DNA of 64,000 nt, taken from Paenibacillus plantiphilus (GTDB lineage: Bacteria > Bacillota > Bacilli > Paenibacillales > Paenibacillaceae). Made by a program: the position numbers and the translations under genes. The stretch lies in contig NZ_CAKMMF010000021.1 of the NCBI RefSeq assembly GCF_927798095.1, positions 1-64,000 of the forward strand. The letters are read 5' to 3'. This document shows, piece by piece, positions 45,348 through 55,292 of this stretch. The notes under the pieces are model-generated. The model had not been told where the DNA came from. It was given only the letters and a program-made list of their open reading frames with translations, and did not search any database. Position 1 is the first letter of the stretch, and each line of letters starts with the position of its first letter.

Positions 45348-47225
45348 TTATGGTAAGTAAAGGTCAACAACGTCCTGAATATCTTGTTTACTAGACATAG
45401 GTGTTCCAAAAGGATTGCTTCTGGAATCCTGATAGGCAAATACAAGGGCATCTAAGATATCACTTAAGTTCGAAGCTGTCACTCCGGTTATTCCAGCAAG
45501 ATTGAATACTTCTTCGTCAGGGGCAGATCCTCCACCGTAAGGATTCAAATAAGCATAGATTGCATCTACCATAATTGCTTGAATAGTCTCAACAACAATC
45601 GCTTGAATTTGAGCCAATGTTCTTGGAAGTGGCGTTGCACTGGTTTCCAAATAGTATTGGACGGCGGATAGGTTATCTGATGTGACATCCGTAATACCTG
45701 CAGTGGCAAAAGTCGTCGCATCAACATTGGTCCATACAGTCGAAGCCGATGCAGCATTAATCAAATCTAGTGCCGTTTGCTTCGCAATATCGTCGATAAC
45801 CGCATTGACGATGGCTTGAATTTCCGAAACCGTCCACGGAGCCGTTCCGTCCGCGTCCAGCGCGGCTTTAACAGCTGATACATTGGATGTGGTTACGCCC
45901 GTAATACCTGCAGTGGCAAAAGTCGTCGCATCAACATTGGTCCATACAGTCGAAGCCGATGCAGCATTAATCAAATCTAGTGCCGTTTGCTTCGCAATAT
46001 CGTCGATAACCGCATTGACGATGGCTTGAATTTCCGAAACTGTCCACGGAGCCGTTCCGTCCGCGTCCAGCGCGGCTTTAACAGCTGATACATTGGATGT
46101 GGTTACGCCCGTAATTCCCGCATTGGCAAAAGTCATTTCATCAACATTGTCCCATTCACCCGAAGCCGATGCTTCATTGATCAAATCTAGTGGCGATTTC
46201 TGCACGCTAATCGTGTACGACGCTGACATGATCTCACTGTCTCTCATGCCATTTTGTACCGCAAGAGCCTTGACCGTCATTGCGCTATTCACTATGATCG
46301 GAACGCTATATACGAGGCCATTCGTCCTCGTCGGCGTGCTGCTATCTGTCGTATAGTAGATTGTTGCGCCACCCGTTGCACTAAGCGATACTTGCGTACC
46401 TGACACGACAGCTCCGCTAGCAGGATTGGCTGCCGGTGTCGCGAGAGTCTGTACAGGAGTCGTAACGTTCGGCGTGCTTGTTGAATCGGTTGTCGGCTTT
46501 TCTTCTTCCTTCTTCTTCTGTTCTTCCTCTTTTTTCTTCTCTTCTTCCTCTTTCTTCTTCTGTTCTACCTGTTCTACCTGTGCTACGTATTGCCCCTTGG
46601 CTTCGTATGCGCCCGTAAGAAGCAGAGCGCGCGTTGCGTTGGCTTGACCGCCGAACTTTCCGTCCGCTCCGTTGTCCAACAATTTTAGTTTCAGCGCCAA
46701 GGCGACATACCCCTCCGCCCAGTTAGATACAGTAGCATCATTCACGCCTGGCGTTGCCTTCGCTTCCTCGTTCATGTCGAGTCCGCGAACAAGGAACGTC
46801 GCGAGCTGCTCCTTCGTCACCTTACCGGCAGGATTGTAAATCCCATTGCCGTAGCCATCCGTAATCCCTGCTGCTTTCACCGCCTCGACGTACGGCAACG
46901 CGTATCCATTTGCAGGATCGTCGGCTTTGACGTCTTTGAATGAAGACGTCTTTAAGTCCGTATCCACCTTCAAACCGAAAATCAACGCTGCAACCTTAGC
47001 GAATTGAGCCCTGTTCATCTCTTCCTTGATACCGAATTTGCTATCGCTCACACCGTTGAATATACCAGCGGAGATCATCGCGTCGAACTTGGCTTTCGTT
47101 GCTGCATCCAGATCCTTCAAGTCCGTAAAGTCGGCTGAAGTCTTCGTTGCGCCTGCTGCAAAGCTGATGGAAAAATGAAAGCACAATAGCACCGCCATCA
47201 ATAATCCGACAATTTTTTTCCTCAT
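45348..47225 (-). CDS. S-layer-homology surface protein with chitobiase-like and tandem C-terminal domains
   Basis: 625-residue secreted protein; signal peptide MRKKIVGLLMAVLLCFHFSI ending near AGA. Two to three SLH domains (FTDLKDLD..., FKDVKADDPANGYALPYVEAVKAAGITDGYGNG..., ATVSNWAEGYVALALKL) anchor it to pyruvylated wall polymer. An E/K-rich coiled segment (about 212-236) leads to a CHB_HEX-type domain (ATIYYTTDSSTPTRTNGLVYS). The C-terminal part is a repeated 70-residue unit. AGGGGGAC precedes the ATG. Function of the repeat unit unknown. Confidence 0.88.
   Translation of the reverse strand: MRKKIVGLLMAVLLCFHFSISFAAGATKTSADFTDLKDLDAATKAKFDAMISAGIFNGVSDSKFGIKEEMNRAQFAKVAALIFGLKVDTDLKTSSFKDVKADDPANGYALPYVEAVKAAGITDGYGNGIYNPAGKVTKEQLATFLVRGLDMNEEAKATPGVNDATVSNWAEGYVALALKLKLLDNGADGKFGGQANATRALLLTGAYEAKGQYVAQVEQVEQKKKEEEEKKKEEEQKKKEEEKPTTDSTSTPNVTTPVQTLATPAANPASGAVVSGTQVSLSATGGATIYYTTDSSTPTRTNGLVYSVPIIVNSAMTVKALAVQNGMRDSEIMSASYTISVQKSPLDLINEASASGEWDNVDEMTFANAGITGVTTSNVSAVKAALDADGTAPWTVSEIQAIVNAVIDDIAKQTALDLINAASASTVWTNVDATTFATAGITGVTTSNVSAVKAALDADGTAPWTVSEIQAIVNAVIDDIAKQTALDLINAASASTVWTNVDATTFATAGITDVTSDNLSAVQYYLETSATPLPRTLAQIQAIVVETIQAIMVDAIYAYLNPYGGGSAPDEEVFNLAGITGVTASNLSDILDALVFAYQDSRSNPFGTPMSSKQDIQDVVDLYLP
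45691..46110 (-). repeat. 210-bp direct repeats inside the SLH protein gene
   Basis: Two copies, 45691-45900 and 45901-46110, are almost identical at the DNA level (I noted single-base differences only, such as GAAACCGTCC versus GAAACTGTCC). Diverged copies flank them on both sides. Each encodes a 70-residue unit (LDLINAASASTVWTNV... to AIVNAVIDDIAKQTA). Prone to copy-number change and assembly collapse. Confidence 0.92.
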
Positions 47226-47686
47226 CGTTTGTCCCCCTGAAGTAAGATATATGATATCGATTTTCCTCCTTCAATTGTATCATGGTAGATTAGTCCATCT
47301 ATGAAACATAAAGAAAACTTTAAGATCGCGCTTGCAGTGCACTTCTGGCAACTAGCATATATCCTGAAAGCTCCTTAAATTTAGCATCTTATAAGGATAT
47401 GCTGACGTTGATTCGATGCGATATTAAGCGATTGTAACAGATGGAGCGGGATTTCGGGTTCTAATACAACGAGGTAGCGGCAAAAACGATGGTCGTAAGT
47501 ATGACTAATCAGCATGTCAAAGGATCGGCCCTGTTTTCTGTCAAGCCTCACAGCCGCATGGAGTTCGGGCCAATTTGAGGATGCGAAAGTTGAGTTATAT
47601 ACTAATAAATAGAGGGTTATTCGGGAGAAATGTCGAATGAGCCTATAGAACTATTATTAATGAAGACATAGATAGGAGTTAGAACA
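47226..47686. other. Gap between the SLH gene and the type I restriction operon
   Basis: Contains a decayed reading frame (47399-47578, separate entry). The first 150 bases must hold the SLH gene promoter on the minus strand. No other gene supported. Confidence 0.5.
47399..47578 (+). pseudogene. Possible decayed gene fragment with two in-frame stops
   Basis: Frame from ATG 47399 (after AAGG) to TGA 47576 is interrupted by two TAA codons but reads like protein between and after them (QMERDFGF, then YNEVAAKTMVVSMTNQHVKG and SALFSVKPHSRMEFGP). Family not recognised. Confidence 0.3.
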
Positions 47687-49156
47687 ATGCTATCAGGAGA
47701 AGTTCGCAATAAAATAGATAAAATATGGTCAGATATATGGGCAGGTGGGATCACCAATCCATTAACCGTTATAGAACAACTAACCTACTTGATGTTTATT
47801 CGTTCCCTCGATGAGAAGGAACTGGAAAATGAAAGCTTTGAGGCATTAAGCGGTGAAGTGATGCCGAAGATTTTCCCGCAGGATGAGAATGGACAAGCAA
47901 TGCGTTGGAGTAAATTTAAAACTAAGGATTCGCGAATTATATATGATATTGTTGGCACGAAAGTGTTCCCATTTATTAAAGAATTGAATGGAGCCAATAC
48001 GACTGCCTTTTCACGATATATGCAGGATGCCATGTTTTTGGTCCCAACTCCGCAAGTTTTGCAAAAGATGATTACAGGCCTTGATGAGCTGTATGAACAC
48101 GATATTAAAGAGCTAGATATGCAGGGCGACCTGTACGAGTATATGCTCGGTAAACTGGCTTCCGCAGGACAGAATGGTCAGTTCAGAACACCAAAGCATA
48201 TTCGCGATATGATGGTTGGTCTTCTTGCTCCAACGCCAAATGATAAGATTTGTGATCCGGCATGCGGAACGGCGGGATTCCTTGTATCAACTTCAGAATA
48301 TATTAGAGAAAAATATGAAGCTGAGATGACTAGCGAGCAATGGGAGCATTTTGCAGGGGAGATGTTCTCAGGATTTGATACGGACCGCACGATGCTTCGG
48401 CTTTCGGCAATGAATCTAATGCTTCACTCGATTACGCAGCCTAATATTGATTATGTGGATAGCGTATCGAAGCAGAATCATACTTCTTCCGCATACGATA
48501 TTGTACTAGCCAATCCTCCATTTACAGGTACAGTTGATGCTGAGAGTATTCACGATAACCTGAAGACTGTCTGCGATACCAAAAAGACTGAGCTTTTGTT
48601 TGTGGCGCTCTTTTTGCGGATTCTGCGTAAAGGCGGACGCTGCGCTTGTATCGTGCCTGATGGCGTTTTGTTTGGTTCTACCAAGGCACATAAGTCCTTG
48701 CGTAAAGAGCTTGTAGAGAATCATCAGCTTCAGGCTGTTATCTCCATGCCAAGTGGTGTCTTTAAGCCATACGCAGGTGTTAGCACAGCCATTCTATTGT
48801 TTACGAAGACAGGTGCAGGCGGTACGGATAAAGTGTGGTTTTACGATATGAAAGCCGATGGCTTCTCCTTGGATGATAAACGTTCTGCTGTTGAAGCCAA
48901 TGACATTCCTGATATTCTTGCCCGTTTCCACAACCTTGAAGGTGAAGTTGACCGCAAGCCAACCGAGCCGAGTTTCTTGGTGGGCAAGGCTGCTATTGAA
49001 GCCAATGATTATGATTTATCAATCAATCGATATAAAGAAGTTGTTTATGACAAGGTGGAGTATGATACGCCTGCAGTGATTATGGGACGCCTTGATGAGC
49101 TAAACCTTAATATCGCCTCCAAGATGGAGGAATTGAGGAGGCTTCTTGGTGAGTAA
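47687..49156 (+). CDS. hsdM: Type I restriction-modification methyltransferase subunit
   Basis: 489-residue N6-adenine methyltransferase subunit. N-terminal helical HsdM_N region (1-140), SAM motif DPACGTAGFLV (from D190), catalytic NPPF at 276-279. Works with HsdS to methylate the recognition sequence. ATG after AGGAGTTAGAACA. Overlaps hsdS by a few bases. The recognition sequence cannot be derived. Confidence 0.95.
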   Translation: MLSGEVRNKIDKIWSDIWAGGITNPLTVIEQLTYLMFIRSLDEKELENESFEALSGEVMPKIFPQDENGQAMRWSKFKTKDSRIIYDIVGTKVFPFIKELNGANTTAFSRYMQDAMFLVPTPQVLQKMITGLDELYEHDIKELDMQGDLYEYMLGKLASAGQNGQFRTPKHIRDMMVGLLAPTPNDKICDPACGTAGFLVSTSEYIREKYEAEMTSEQWEHFAGEMFSGFDTDRTMLRLSAMNLMLHSITQPNIDYVDSVSKQNHTSSAYDIVLANPPFTGTVDAESIHDNLKTVCDTKKTELLFVALFLRILRKGGRCACIVPDGVLFGSTKAHKSLRKELVENHQLQAVISMPSGVFKPYAGVSTAILLFTKTGAGGTDKVWFYDMKADGFSLDDKRSAVEANDIPDILARFHNLEGEVDRKPTEPSFLVGKAAIEANDYDLSINRYKEVVYDKVEYDTPAVIMGRLDELNLNIASKMEELRRLLGE

Positions 49157-50252
49157 GTGGGAAATGGTTAGGTGGAGTGAAATTGTTGAAATAAAAAACG
49201 GCAGGAATCAAAAAGCTGTTGAAGATAGTAATGGACGATATCCCATATATGGTAGTGGGGGGGTAATGGGATACGCAAATGACTTTCTATGTAATGAAGA
49301 TACTGTAATTATTGGTCGAAAAGGTAACATCAATAAACCTATATACGTTAGTGAAAAGTTTTGGAATGTGGACACAGCATTTGGATTAAGCCCGAAAAAT
49401 AACATGTTGAGCTCAAAATTTTTATATTATTTTTGCATCAAGTTTAATTTTGAAAAGCTTAATACAACGGTCACAATACCAAGCCTTACAAAAAGCAACT
49501 TATTGAATATAAAAATCCCTCTTCCGCCAATAGAAAAGCAAAAGCATATCGCCAAAACGTTAGACATCGCCGCAGAATTGCTTGCCATGCGCAAACAGCA
49601 GCTTGCAGAGCTGGACAATCTTATCAAATCCACCTTTTATGATATGTTTGGTGATCCTGTTGTTAATGAAAAAGGGTGGCATATTAATCGATTAAGTGAC
49701 TGCATGAGTATTATTGGGGGTTATGCATTTAAAAGTACTGATTTCTCTGATGATGGAATCCCAGTAATTAAAATAGGGAATATCAATTCAGGCATCTTTA
49801 ATGATAAAGGTATTTCCTTTTGGAAGCACGATAGAAAACTTGAGAAATACTCACTACTCCCCAAAGATGTGGTTATTTCTCTAACAGGCACTGTAGGTAA
49901 AGATGATTATGCAAATGTTTGTATACTACCAGATTCATATCCGAAATATTATCTAAATCAACGTAATGCTAAATTAGAGTTGAATAAAAATATCGTTGTT
50001 TATTATCTATTGTATTTATTAAGGGATACAAAAATTAAGGGGAAATTGACTGGTATAAGTAGAGGGATAAGGCAAGCAAATATATCGAATTCGGATATAA
50101 CAGCTTTGATGATACCACTCCCACCCATCGAACTCCAAAACCAGTTCGCCAACATCGTCACCAAAATCGAAGAGCAAAAAGCTCTTGTGAAAAAGGCAAT
50201 AGACGAAACGCAGTACCTGTTTGACAGCTTAATGAGCGAGTATTTCGAGTGA
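49149..50252 (+). CDS. hsdS: Type I restriction specificity subunit
   Basis: About 367 residues with two target-recognition domains, each followed by a conserved helix: first LPPIEKQKHIAKTLDIAAELLAMRKQQLAELD (about 130-160), second LPPIELQNQFANIVTKIEEQKALVKKAI near the C-terminus. GTG 49149 is preferred after GAGGAGG; a TTG one codon earlier is possible. The first TRD begins directly at the N-terminus (WSEIVEIKNGRNQK). Determines the bipartite recognition sequence. Confidence 0.93.
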   Translation: MSKWEMVRWSEIVEIKNGRNQKAVEDSNGRYPIYGSGGVMGYANDFLCNEDTVIIGRKGNINKPIYVSEKFWNVDTAFGLSPKNNMLSSKFLYYFCIKFNFEKLNTTVTIPSLTKSNLLNIKIPLPPIEKQKHIAKTLDIAAELLAMRKQQLAELDNLIKSTFYDMFGDPVVNEKGWHINRLSDCMSIIGGYAFKSTDFSDDGIPVIKIGNINSGIFNDKGISFWKHDRKLEKYSLLPKDVVISLTGTVGKDDYANVCILPDSYPKYYLNQRNAKLELNKNIVVYYLLYLLRDTKIKGKLTGISRGIRQANISNSDITALMIPLPPIELQNQFANIVTKIEEQKALVKKAIDETQYLFDSLMSEYFE

Positions 50253-50283
50253 ATTAATAACTTTAAACTGAGAGGTGAACCTA

Positions 50284-53200
50284 ATGTCTGCAAACTTCGA
50301 ATTCTTACAAGGACAAACAGAATACACCTTATTTGCTACTGCTTGCATCGAAGCGGAGCGGGTACTTGCCACCTCTCCAGCTATGGCTGCAGTAGGCAGC
50401 CGTAAGGCTTTGGAGCTTGCGGTGAAATGGGTGTATGCTGCGGATAACACTATCACCATGCCGTATAAGGATAATTTGCAGGCATTGATTCATGAGCCCT
50501 CCTTCAAATTCGCAATGGAAAACCAGACATGGGGCAAGCTGCCCTATATCATCAAGCTGGGGAACCTTGCGGTACATACGGATAAAGCCATCAGCCGAAG
50601 TGATGCGGTTCTTTCGCTTTCCGCCTTGTTTGAATTCGTGCAGTGGCTGGATTATTGCTATGGTGCAAACTATGAAGAACGCTATTTCGCAGAAGAGAGT
50701 ATTCCTGCGGAAAAGGTCGTTCTTGACGAAGCGAAGATCAAAGAGAAAGACAGCTTAATTGAACAAAAGGATTCCGAGATCGAGGCATTACGCGCCAAGA
50801 TCGCGTCTATGAGTGATCGACTTACCGCAGACAAAGACCAGCACAAGGAAGAACGCCAGTTCACGCCTCAGGACATATCAGAATTCCAAACTCGTAAAAA
50901 ATATATCGATGTGGACTTGAAGCTGCTTGGTTGGACATTTGGCGATGATGTGCGAGAAGAAGTAGAGCTTCACGGAATGCCTAATCACGAAGAGAAGGGC
51001 TATGCCGATTATGTGCTTTACGGCAAAGATGGACTACCCCTTGCGATCATTGAAGCGAAGCGCACCTCCAAAGATGCGAAGATCGGAACCCATCAGGCGA
51101 AGCTGTATGCTGACTGTTTAGAGAGAATGACCGGCAGACGCCCCATGATGTTTACCACGAACGGCTTTGAAACCAATCTATGGGATGATGTCACCTCTCC
51201 GCAGCGTAAGGTGAGTGGTATATTTTCCAAGGCTGATCTGGAAAAGCTGATGAACCGCCGTAACGAACGTAAAATGTTAGACGAAGTGCTTATTGATGAG
51301 AGGATCACAGACCGTTACTATCAGAAGGAAGCCATTCGAGCGGTATGTGAAAATATTATAACAGGCCATAGACGAGCATTACTCGTTATGGCGACAGGTA
51401 CAGGCAAGACGAGAACGGCATCCAGTTTGACCGATGTGTTATCCCGAGGAGGATATGTAACGAATATTTTGTTTTTGGCAGACAGAACGGCCCTAGTTAA
51501 ACAAGCGAAGGACGACTTCAAAAATTATTTGCCTGACATGTCCTTGTGTAATTTGTTAAGCAATAAGGATGATAAAACCGCTCGCATTGTATTTTCAACT
51601 TATCCGACCATGCTTAACGCAATTGATAATGTGAAGAGTGATGATGGTAAGCGATTGTTTACTCCTGCCCACTTCGATTTGATTGTGGTCGATGAAGCGC
51701 ACAGAAGTATTTTTAAGAAATATCGTGCGATATTTGAATATTTTGACGCGATCATAGTAGGTTTGACAGCAACCCCGAAGACGGAAGTTGACCGCAATAC
51801 GTATGATTTTTTCGAGATGGAGAGCGGCGTGCCAACCTATGCTTATGCCTATGAGACCGCAGTAGAGGTTGACCGCGTGTTGGTACCTTACCATAATATT
51901 GAGGTCACAACGAAGTTCCTGGAGCAGGGGATTACCTATGATAAACTTTCTCCAGAAGATCAGGCGCGATATGAAGAGGATTTTACAGATGAGGATGGCG
52001 AAATGCCTGACTTTATTCCATCACCTGCGGTCAATGAATTTATCTTTAATCAATCTACGGTTGATCGAGTGCTAGAAGATTTGATGACCAAGGGTATTAA
52101 GGTAGCAGGCGGGGATCGGCTGGGGAAGACAATCGTTTTTGCTCAAAATAAAAGTCACGCTCAATATATTGTTGAACGATTCAATAGGCTTTACCCGCAG
52201 TATAACGGCAGCTTTACGAAGCGTATTGTCTCCGATGATAGTTATGCTCAAAGTCTTATTGATGACTTTAAGGCCGCTAGTAAAGAGCCGCATATCGCGG
52301 TATCCGTAGATATGTTGGATACGGGCATCGATGTACCGGGGATCGTCAATTTGGTGTTTTTTAAGCGTATTCGTTCAAAAGCGAAGTTTTGGCAAATGAT
52401 CGGCCGTGGGACGAGATTGTGCAAAGGTTTGTTCGGAGAGGGAGAAGATAAAACTCGCTTCGTCATCTTTGATTATCTTGGCAATTTTGAGTTTTTCCGT
52501 CAACACAAGGAGGGGCTGCAGGGCAATGAAACCCTGAGTCTATCCGAAGCTATCTTTGCAAAGCGAATTCGATTGATTCATCATATGCAGCAGTCCGTCT
52601 TTATCGATGAGTCTTATCAAACGATCCGTACAGAACTGATAACAACGGTCACGGAGCAGATCAATGCTCTTAATACGGAACTGGTTTCGGTGAAGATGCA
52701 GTTGCAATATATCGAGAAGTACAAATCTGCGGAAGCCTTTGTCTGTTTATCAGACGTAGATAAAGCCAACCTGATCAAGTACATTGCGCCTATTGTGTAT
52801 ATGGACGACACGGACGAGTATGCCAAGCGATTCGACAATTCCATGTATGGCTTAATGATCGCCCAAATTGAAGGATTACCACAATTCAAAAAAGGCAAGA
52901 AGCAGCTGATAGATGTATCTATCAAACTATTGGAGCGTGCTACGATTCCACAGATCAAAGAAAAGCTGCAGCTCATTAACACGATCGGAACAGACGAGTT
53001 CTGGGAGAACTCTGATTTATTGAATTTTGAGAAGGTACGTGTGGAGCTGCGAAGTCTAGTGAAGTTTATCGTAGATGAGGGTGGAAGGAGCCCGATCTAT
53101 ACCAATCTTGCTGACGAAATTCTCACAGTCAGTGAGGGGAAAGCCATGTACAAGGCTTATGATTTTGAGGATTACAAGCTGAAGGTTAACCGTTATATTG

Positions 53201-53631
53201 AGCAGAACCGTGACACACTCGCTATATATAAGCTTCGTAATAATATTCCTCTTACTGCTCTTGACTATGAGAGTTTAGAAAAGATTTTTACAGGGGAACT
53301 TGGTACGACAGAGGATTATAAACGTGAGTTCCAAGATACACCCTTCGGCTTACTGGTGCGTAAAGTTGCCAAGCTTGAATATGAAGCTGCGATTGTGGCG
53401 TTCTCTGAATTTATTAACGACGAGTCGCTGAGTCAGGTGCAAATCGTCTTTGTCAAAAAGGTTATCGATTATATCGTCCAGAATGGCTATATTGACAATG
53501 TAGCTGAACTCACAAAACCACCTTTTGATAAACCACAAAGCTTTATCAAACTATTTGATGGTACGAAACAAAGAAAGCTTGTAGAGATGGTTACGAAGAT
53601 AAAAGAGAATGCGGTTAAGATCATGGGCTAA
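50284..53631 (+). CDS. hsdR: Type I restriction endonuclease/translocase subunit with a DUF4145-like N-terminus
   Basis: 1115 residues. N-terminal DUF4145-like helical domain (1-140), a coiled coil (about 150-185), nuclease region with GYADYVLYGKDGLPLAIIEAKR (D...E-x-K), then SF2 motor: MATGTGKT (Walker A, 370-376), DEAH box (470-473), GLTATP, QMIGRGTRLC. ATG 50284 follows AGAGGTG. Final gene of an M-S-R operon, closed by the terminator at 53709. All motifs seem intact, so the system may be active. Confidence 0.95.
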   Translation: MSANFEFLQGQTEYTLFATACIEAERVLATSPAMAAVGSRKALELAVKWVYAADNTITMPYKDNLQALIHEPSFKFAMENQTWGKLPYIIKLGNLAVHTDKAISRSDAVLSLSALFEFVQWLDYCYGANYEERYFAEESIPAEKVVLDEAKIKEKDSLIEQKDSEIEALRAKIASMSDRLTADKDQHKEERQFTPQDISEFQTRKKYIDVDLKLLGWTFGDDVREEVELHGMPNHEEKGYADYVLYGKDGLPLAIIEAKRTSKDAKIGTHQAKLYADCLERMTGRRPMMFTTNGFETNLWDDVTSPQRKVSGIFSKADLEKLMNRRNERKMLDEVLIDERITDRYYQKEAIRAVCENIITGHRRALLVMATGTGKTRTASSLTDVLSRGGYVTNILFLADRTALVKQAKDDFKNYLPDMSLCNLLSNKDDKTARIVFSTYPTMLNAIDNVKSDDGKRLFTPAHFDLIVVDEAHRSIFKKYRAIFEYFDAIIVGLTATPKTEVDRNTYDFFEMESGVPTYAYAYETAVEVDRVLVPYHNIEVTTKFLEQGITYDKLSPEDQARYEEDFTDEDGEMPDFIPSPAVNEFIFNQSTVDRVLEDLMTKGIKVAGGDRLGKTIVFAQNKSHAQYIVERFNRLYPQYNGSFTKRIVSDDSYAQSLIDDFKAASKEPHIAVSVDMLDTGIDVPGIVNLVFFKRIRSKAKFWQMIGRGTRLCKGLFGEGEDKTRFVIFDYLGNFEFFRQHKEGLQGNETLSLSEAIFAKRIRLIHHMQQSVFIDESYQTIRTELITTVTEQINALNTELVSVKMQLQYIEKYKSAEAFVCLSDVDKANLIKYIAPIVYMDDTDEYAKRFDNSMYGLMIAQIEGLPQFKKGKKQLIDVSIKLLERATIPQIKEKLQLINTIGTDEFWENSDLLNFEKVRVELRSLVKFIVDEGGRSPIYTNLADEILTVSEGKAMYKAYDFEDYKLKVNRYIEQNRDTLAIYKLRNNIPLTALDYESLEKIFTGELGTTEDYKREFQDTPFGLLVRKVAKLEYEAAIVAFSEFINDESLSQVQIVFVKKVIDYIVQNGYIDNVAELTKPPFDKPQSFIKLFDGTKQRKLVEMVTKIKENAVKIMG

Positions 53632-53708
53632 TAGGAAGATTGTAAAATTCTAAAAGCTCACGATCATAAACGACCAGCTTTTATGGATGAGCTGGCAAAG
53701 CTTATGAA

Positions 53709-53738
53709 AAAGAGGCCAATTGCGGCCTCTTTTGTTCT
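53709..53738 (+). terminator. Terminator of the hsd operon
   Basis: AAAGAGGCC and GGCCTCTTT around AATTGC, followed by TGTTCTTT. Confidence 0.85.
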
Positions 53739-53784
53739 TTGCGGGACCAACGTCTATCTAAAACAGATTCCAGCACAACTGACT

Positions 53785-54513
53785 TTAATCAGTCAACGTA
53801 ATCAGTTTTGTAAAATAATTCAGCCCGTCAACGTCAATGTCACTACTTCCATAAGCATCTAAAAATAAATTCCTATATTTATCAGTCTTTAAGTTATAGT
53901 TAAGTGTCCATATCCCCCAACAAATATCGTAGTGCCTGTCGCCTACCCCGCCATATCCTAAATCAATAAAGCCTTTGAATGAAAAGTTGTCCATAATGAC
54001 ATTAGGCAAGCAGTAATCCCCATGAATAATAACTTCATCGATAGCTGAATACTTAAACTCGTGTAATATACTGGGGTCTATCCCTTTGTTATTCACTTCA
54101 TTTAACAATTCAGTCGTTCTATTACTATAGGGACAGCCCTCGGTAGGAAGTGAATGTAGCATTCTCAAATATTGACCGAATACACAAGCCAATTTATTTG
54201 GGTTTTCAATATGTAATCTTGACGTTCCGTCCTCACCACACACTGCTTCTGAGAATAAATAATCATTATCCAAATCTGATTCATAGACATAAACTTTCGG
54301 TGCAACATTGTGGCTGCTTAAAAAATCTGACATCCTGTACTCTCGTTCTAGACTCCCTTTTTTACTAATCTTTAGAAAAGCGCTATCCGCTCCCTGTACA
54401 AAAAGAGTCTTGGCATTTTCGGAACAACTACTATCATAAAAAGATGTTGCATTTTTTAAATATTGCCTAATTGTTGATGGTACCGTTTCTATATCAAAGG
54501 AAATCTTCGTCAT
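53785..54513 (-). CDS. Aminoglycoside-phosphotransferase-like kinase (APH family)
   Basis: 242 residues from ATG 54513. Kinase signatures: HGDYCLPN (H164, D166, N171) and metal-binding D184 in GFIDLGYGGVGDRHYDICW, the order found in APH(3')-type enzymes. It is slightly shorter than classical APH(3') proteins. It may confer aminoglycoside resistance or phosphorylate another small molecule; sequence alone does not decide. Upstream in-frame codons to 54633 are not supported by a ribosome site. Confidence 0.8.
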   Translation of the reverse strand: MTKISFDIETVPSTIRQYLKNATSFYDSSCSENAKTLFVQGADSAFLKISKKGSLEREYRMSDFLSSHNVAPKVYVYESDLDNDYLFSEAVCGEDGTSRLHIENPNKLACVFGQYLRMLHSLPTEGCPYSNRTTELLNEVNNKGIDPSILHEFKYSAIDEVIIHGDYCLPNVIMDNFSFKGFIDLGYGGVGDRHYDICWGIWTLNYNLKTDKYRNLFLDAYGSSDIDVDGLNYFTKLITLTD

Positions 54514-54709
54514 CTTCAAACTCTCACCCCCTGTAACTACTTTCCATGTAAATATTACCACAAATTTTTGGAAGTTCTGAAATGAGCTTGCTCTGTCTGC
54601 AAGAATTTTTTTAGAAATTTGATGTACGTACATTCACCCTAATCACTTCCAAAATTAGGTGAATTGTGCTATTGTGATTTTTTGAATATTATTTGGGAGG
54701 CGAGTCGCG

Positions 54710-55156
54710 ATGAGCAATCTTTTGCAGGTTAGAGTAACAGGGTTATTGGTTGAGGATGGGAAAATTTTATTGGTCAAACAGAACGTAGCGTCTGACCGAA
54801 AATGGTCTTTACCGGGAGGTAGACTTGAACAAGGCGAGACACTTGAAGATGCAATTGTAAGAGAGATCGAAGAAGAAACTGGAATTGCCACAAAAGTTTC
54901 CAAGTTATTATACATTTGCGATAAACCTGATGCTTCGCCTTCACTCATACATATAACGTTCCTACTCGAAAAAATAGGCGGGGAAATACGCCTCCCATCG
55001 AACGAGTTTGATAGTAATCCTATAAGTGGTGTGGAAATGGTTCTGATTCATGACCTTGTAGCCCATGGATTCTCTGAGAAATTTATGACGATTGTTCAGA
55101 ATGGCTTTCCTGAGTCAGGAAGCTACAAGGGTCTAAAAAGCAACATCGGCTTATAA
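54710..55156 (+). CDS. NUDIX hydrolase
   Basis: 148 residues with a complete Nudix box: G37-x5-E43-x7-REIEEETGI ending at I59. Hydrolyses nucleoside diphosphate-linked compounds; substrate unknown. GGGAGGCGAG precedes the ATG. Stands alone, followed by a very short ORF. Confidence 0.92.
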   Translation: MSNLLQVRVTGLLVEDGKILLVKQNVASDRKWSLPGGRLEQGETLEDAIVREIEEETGIATKVSKLLYICDKPDASPSLIHITFLLEKIGGEIRLPSNEFDSNPISGVEMVLIHDLVAHGFSEKFMTIVQNGFPESGSYKGLKSNIGL

Positions 55157-55169
55157 GGAGGAACGACGA

Positions 55170-55292
55170 ATGAAAAAGAAAAGCCCAACATTCGTCGAAT
55201 ATGGGCAGAGTGATTTTATATTAGAGCAAACACATTCCCTCGGAACGGCAGTGAGTATGTCAGAATTGACTTCAAGCTTGCTTATTCAGTAG
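55170..55292 (+). CDS. Short ORF of 40 aa with a strong ribosome site
   Basis: ATG 55170 after AAGGAGGAACGACGA, 13 bases past the NUDIX stop. Encodes 40 polar residues (starts MKKKSPTFVEYGQS) with no motif. Its end overlaps the end of the convergent DsbA-like gene by 11 bases. May be a genuine small protein or the stub of a deleted gene. Confidence 0.5.
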   Translation: MKKKSPTFVEYGQSDFILEQTHSLGTAVSMSELTSSLLIQ

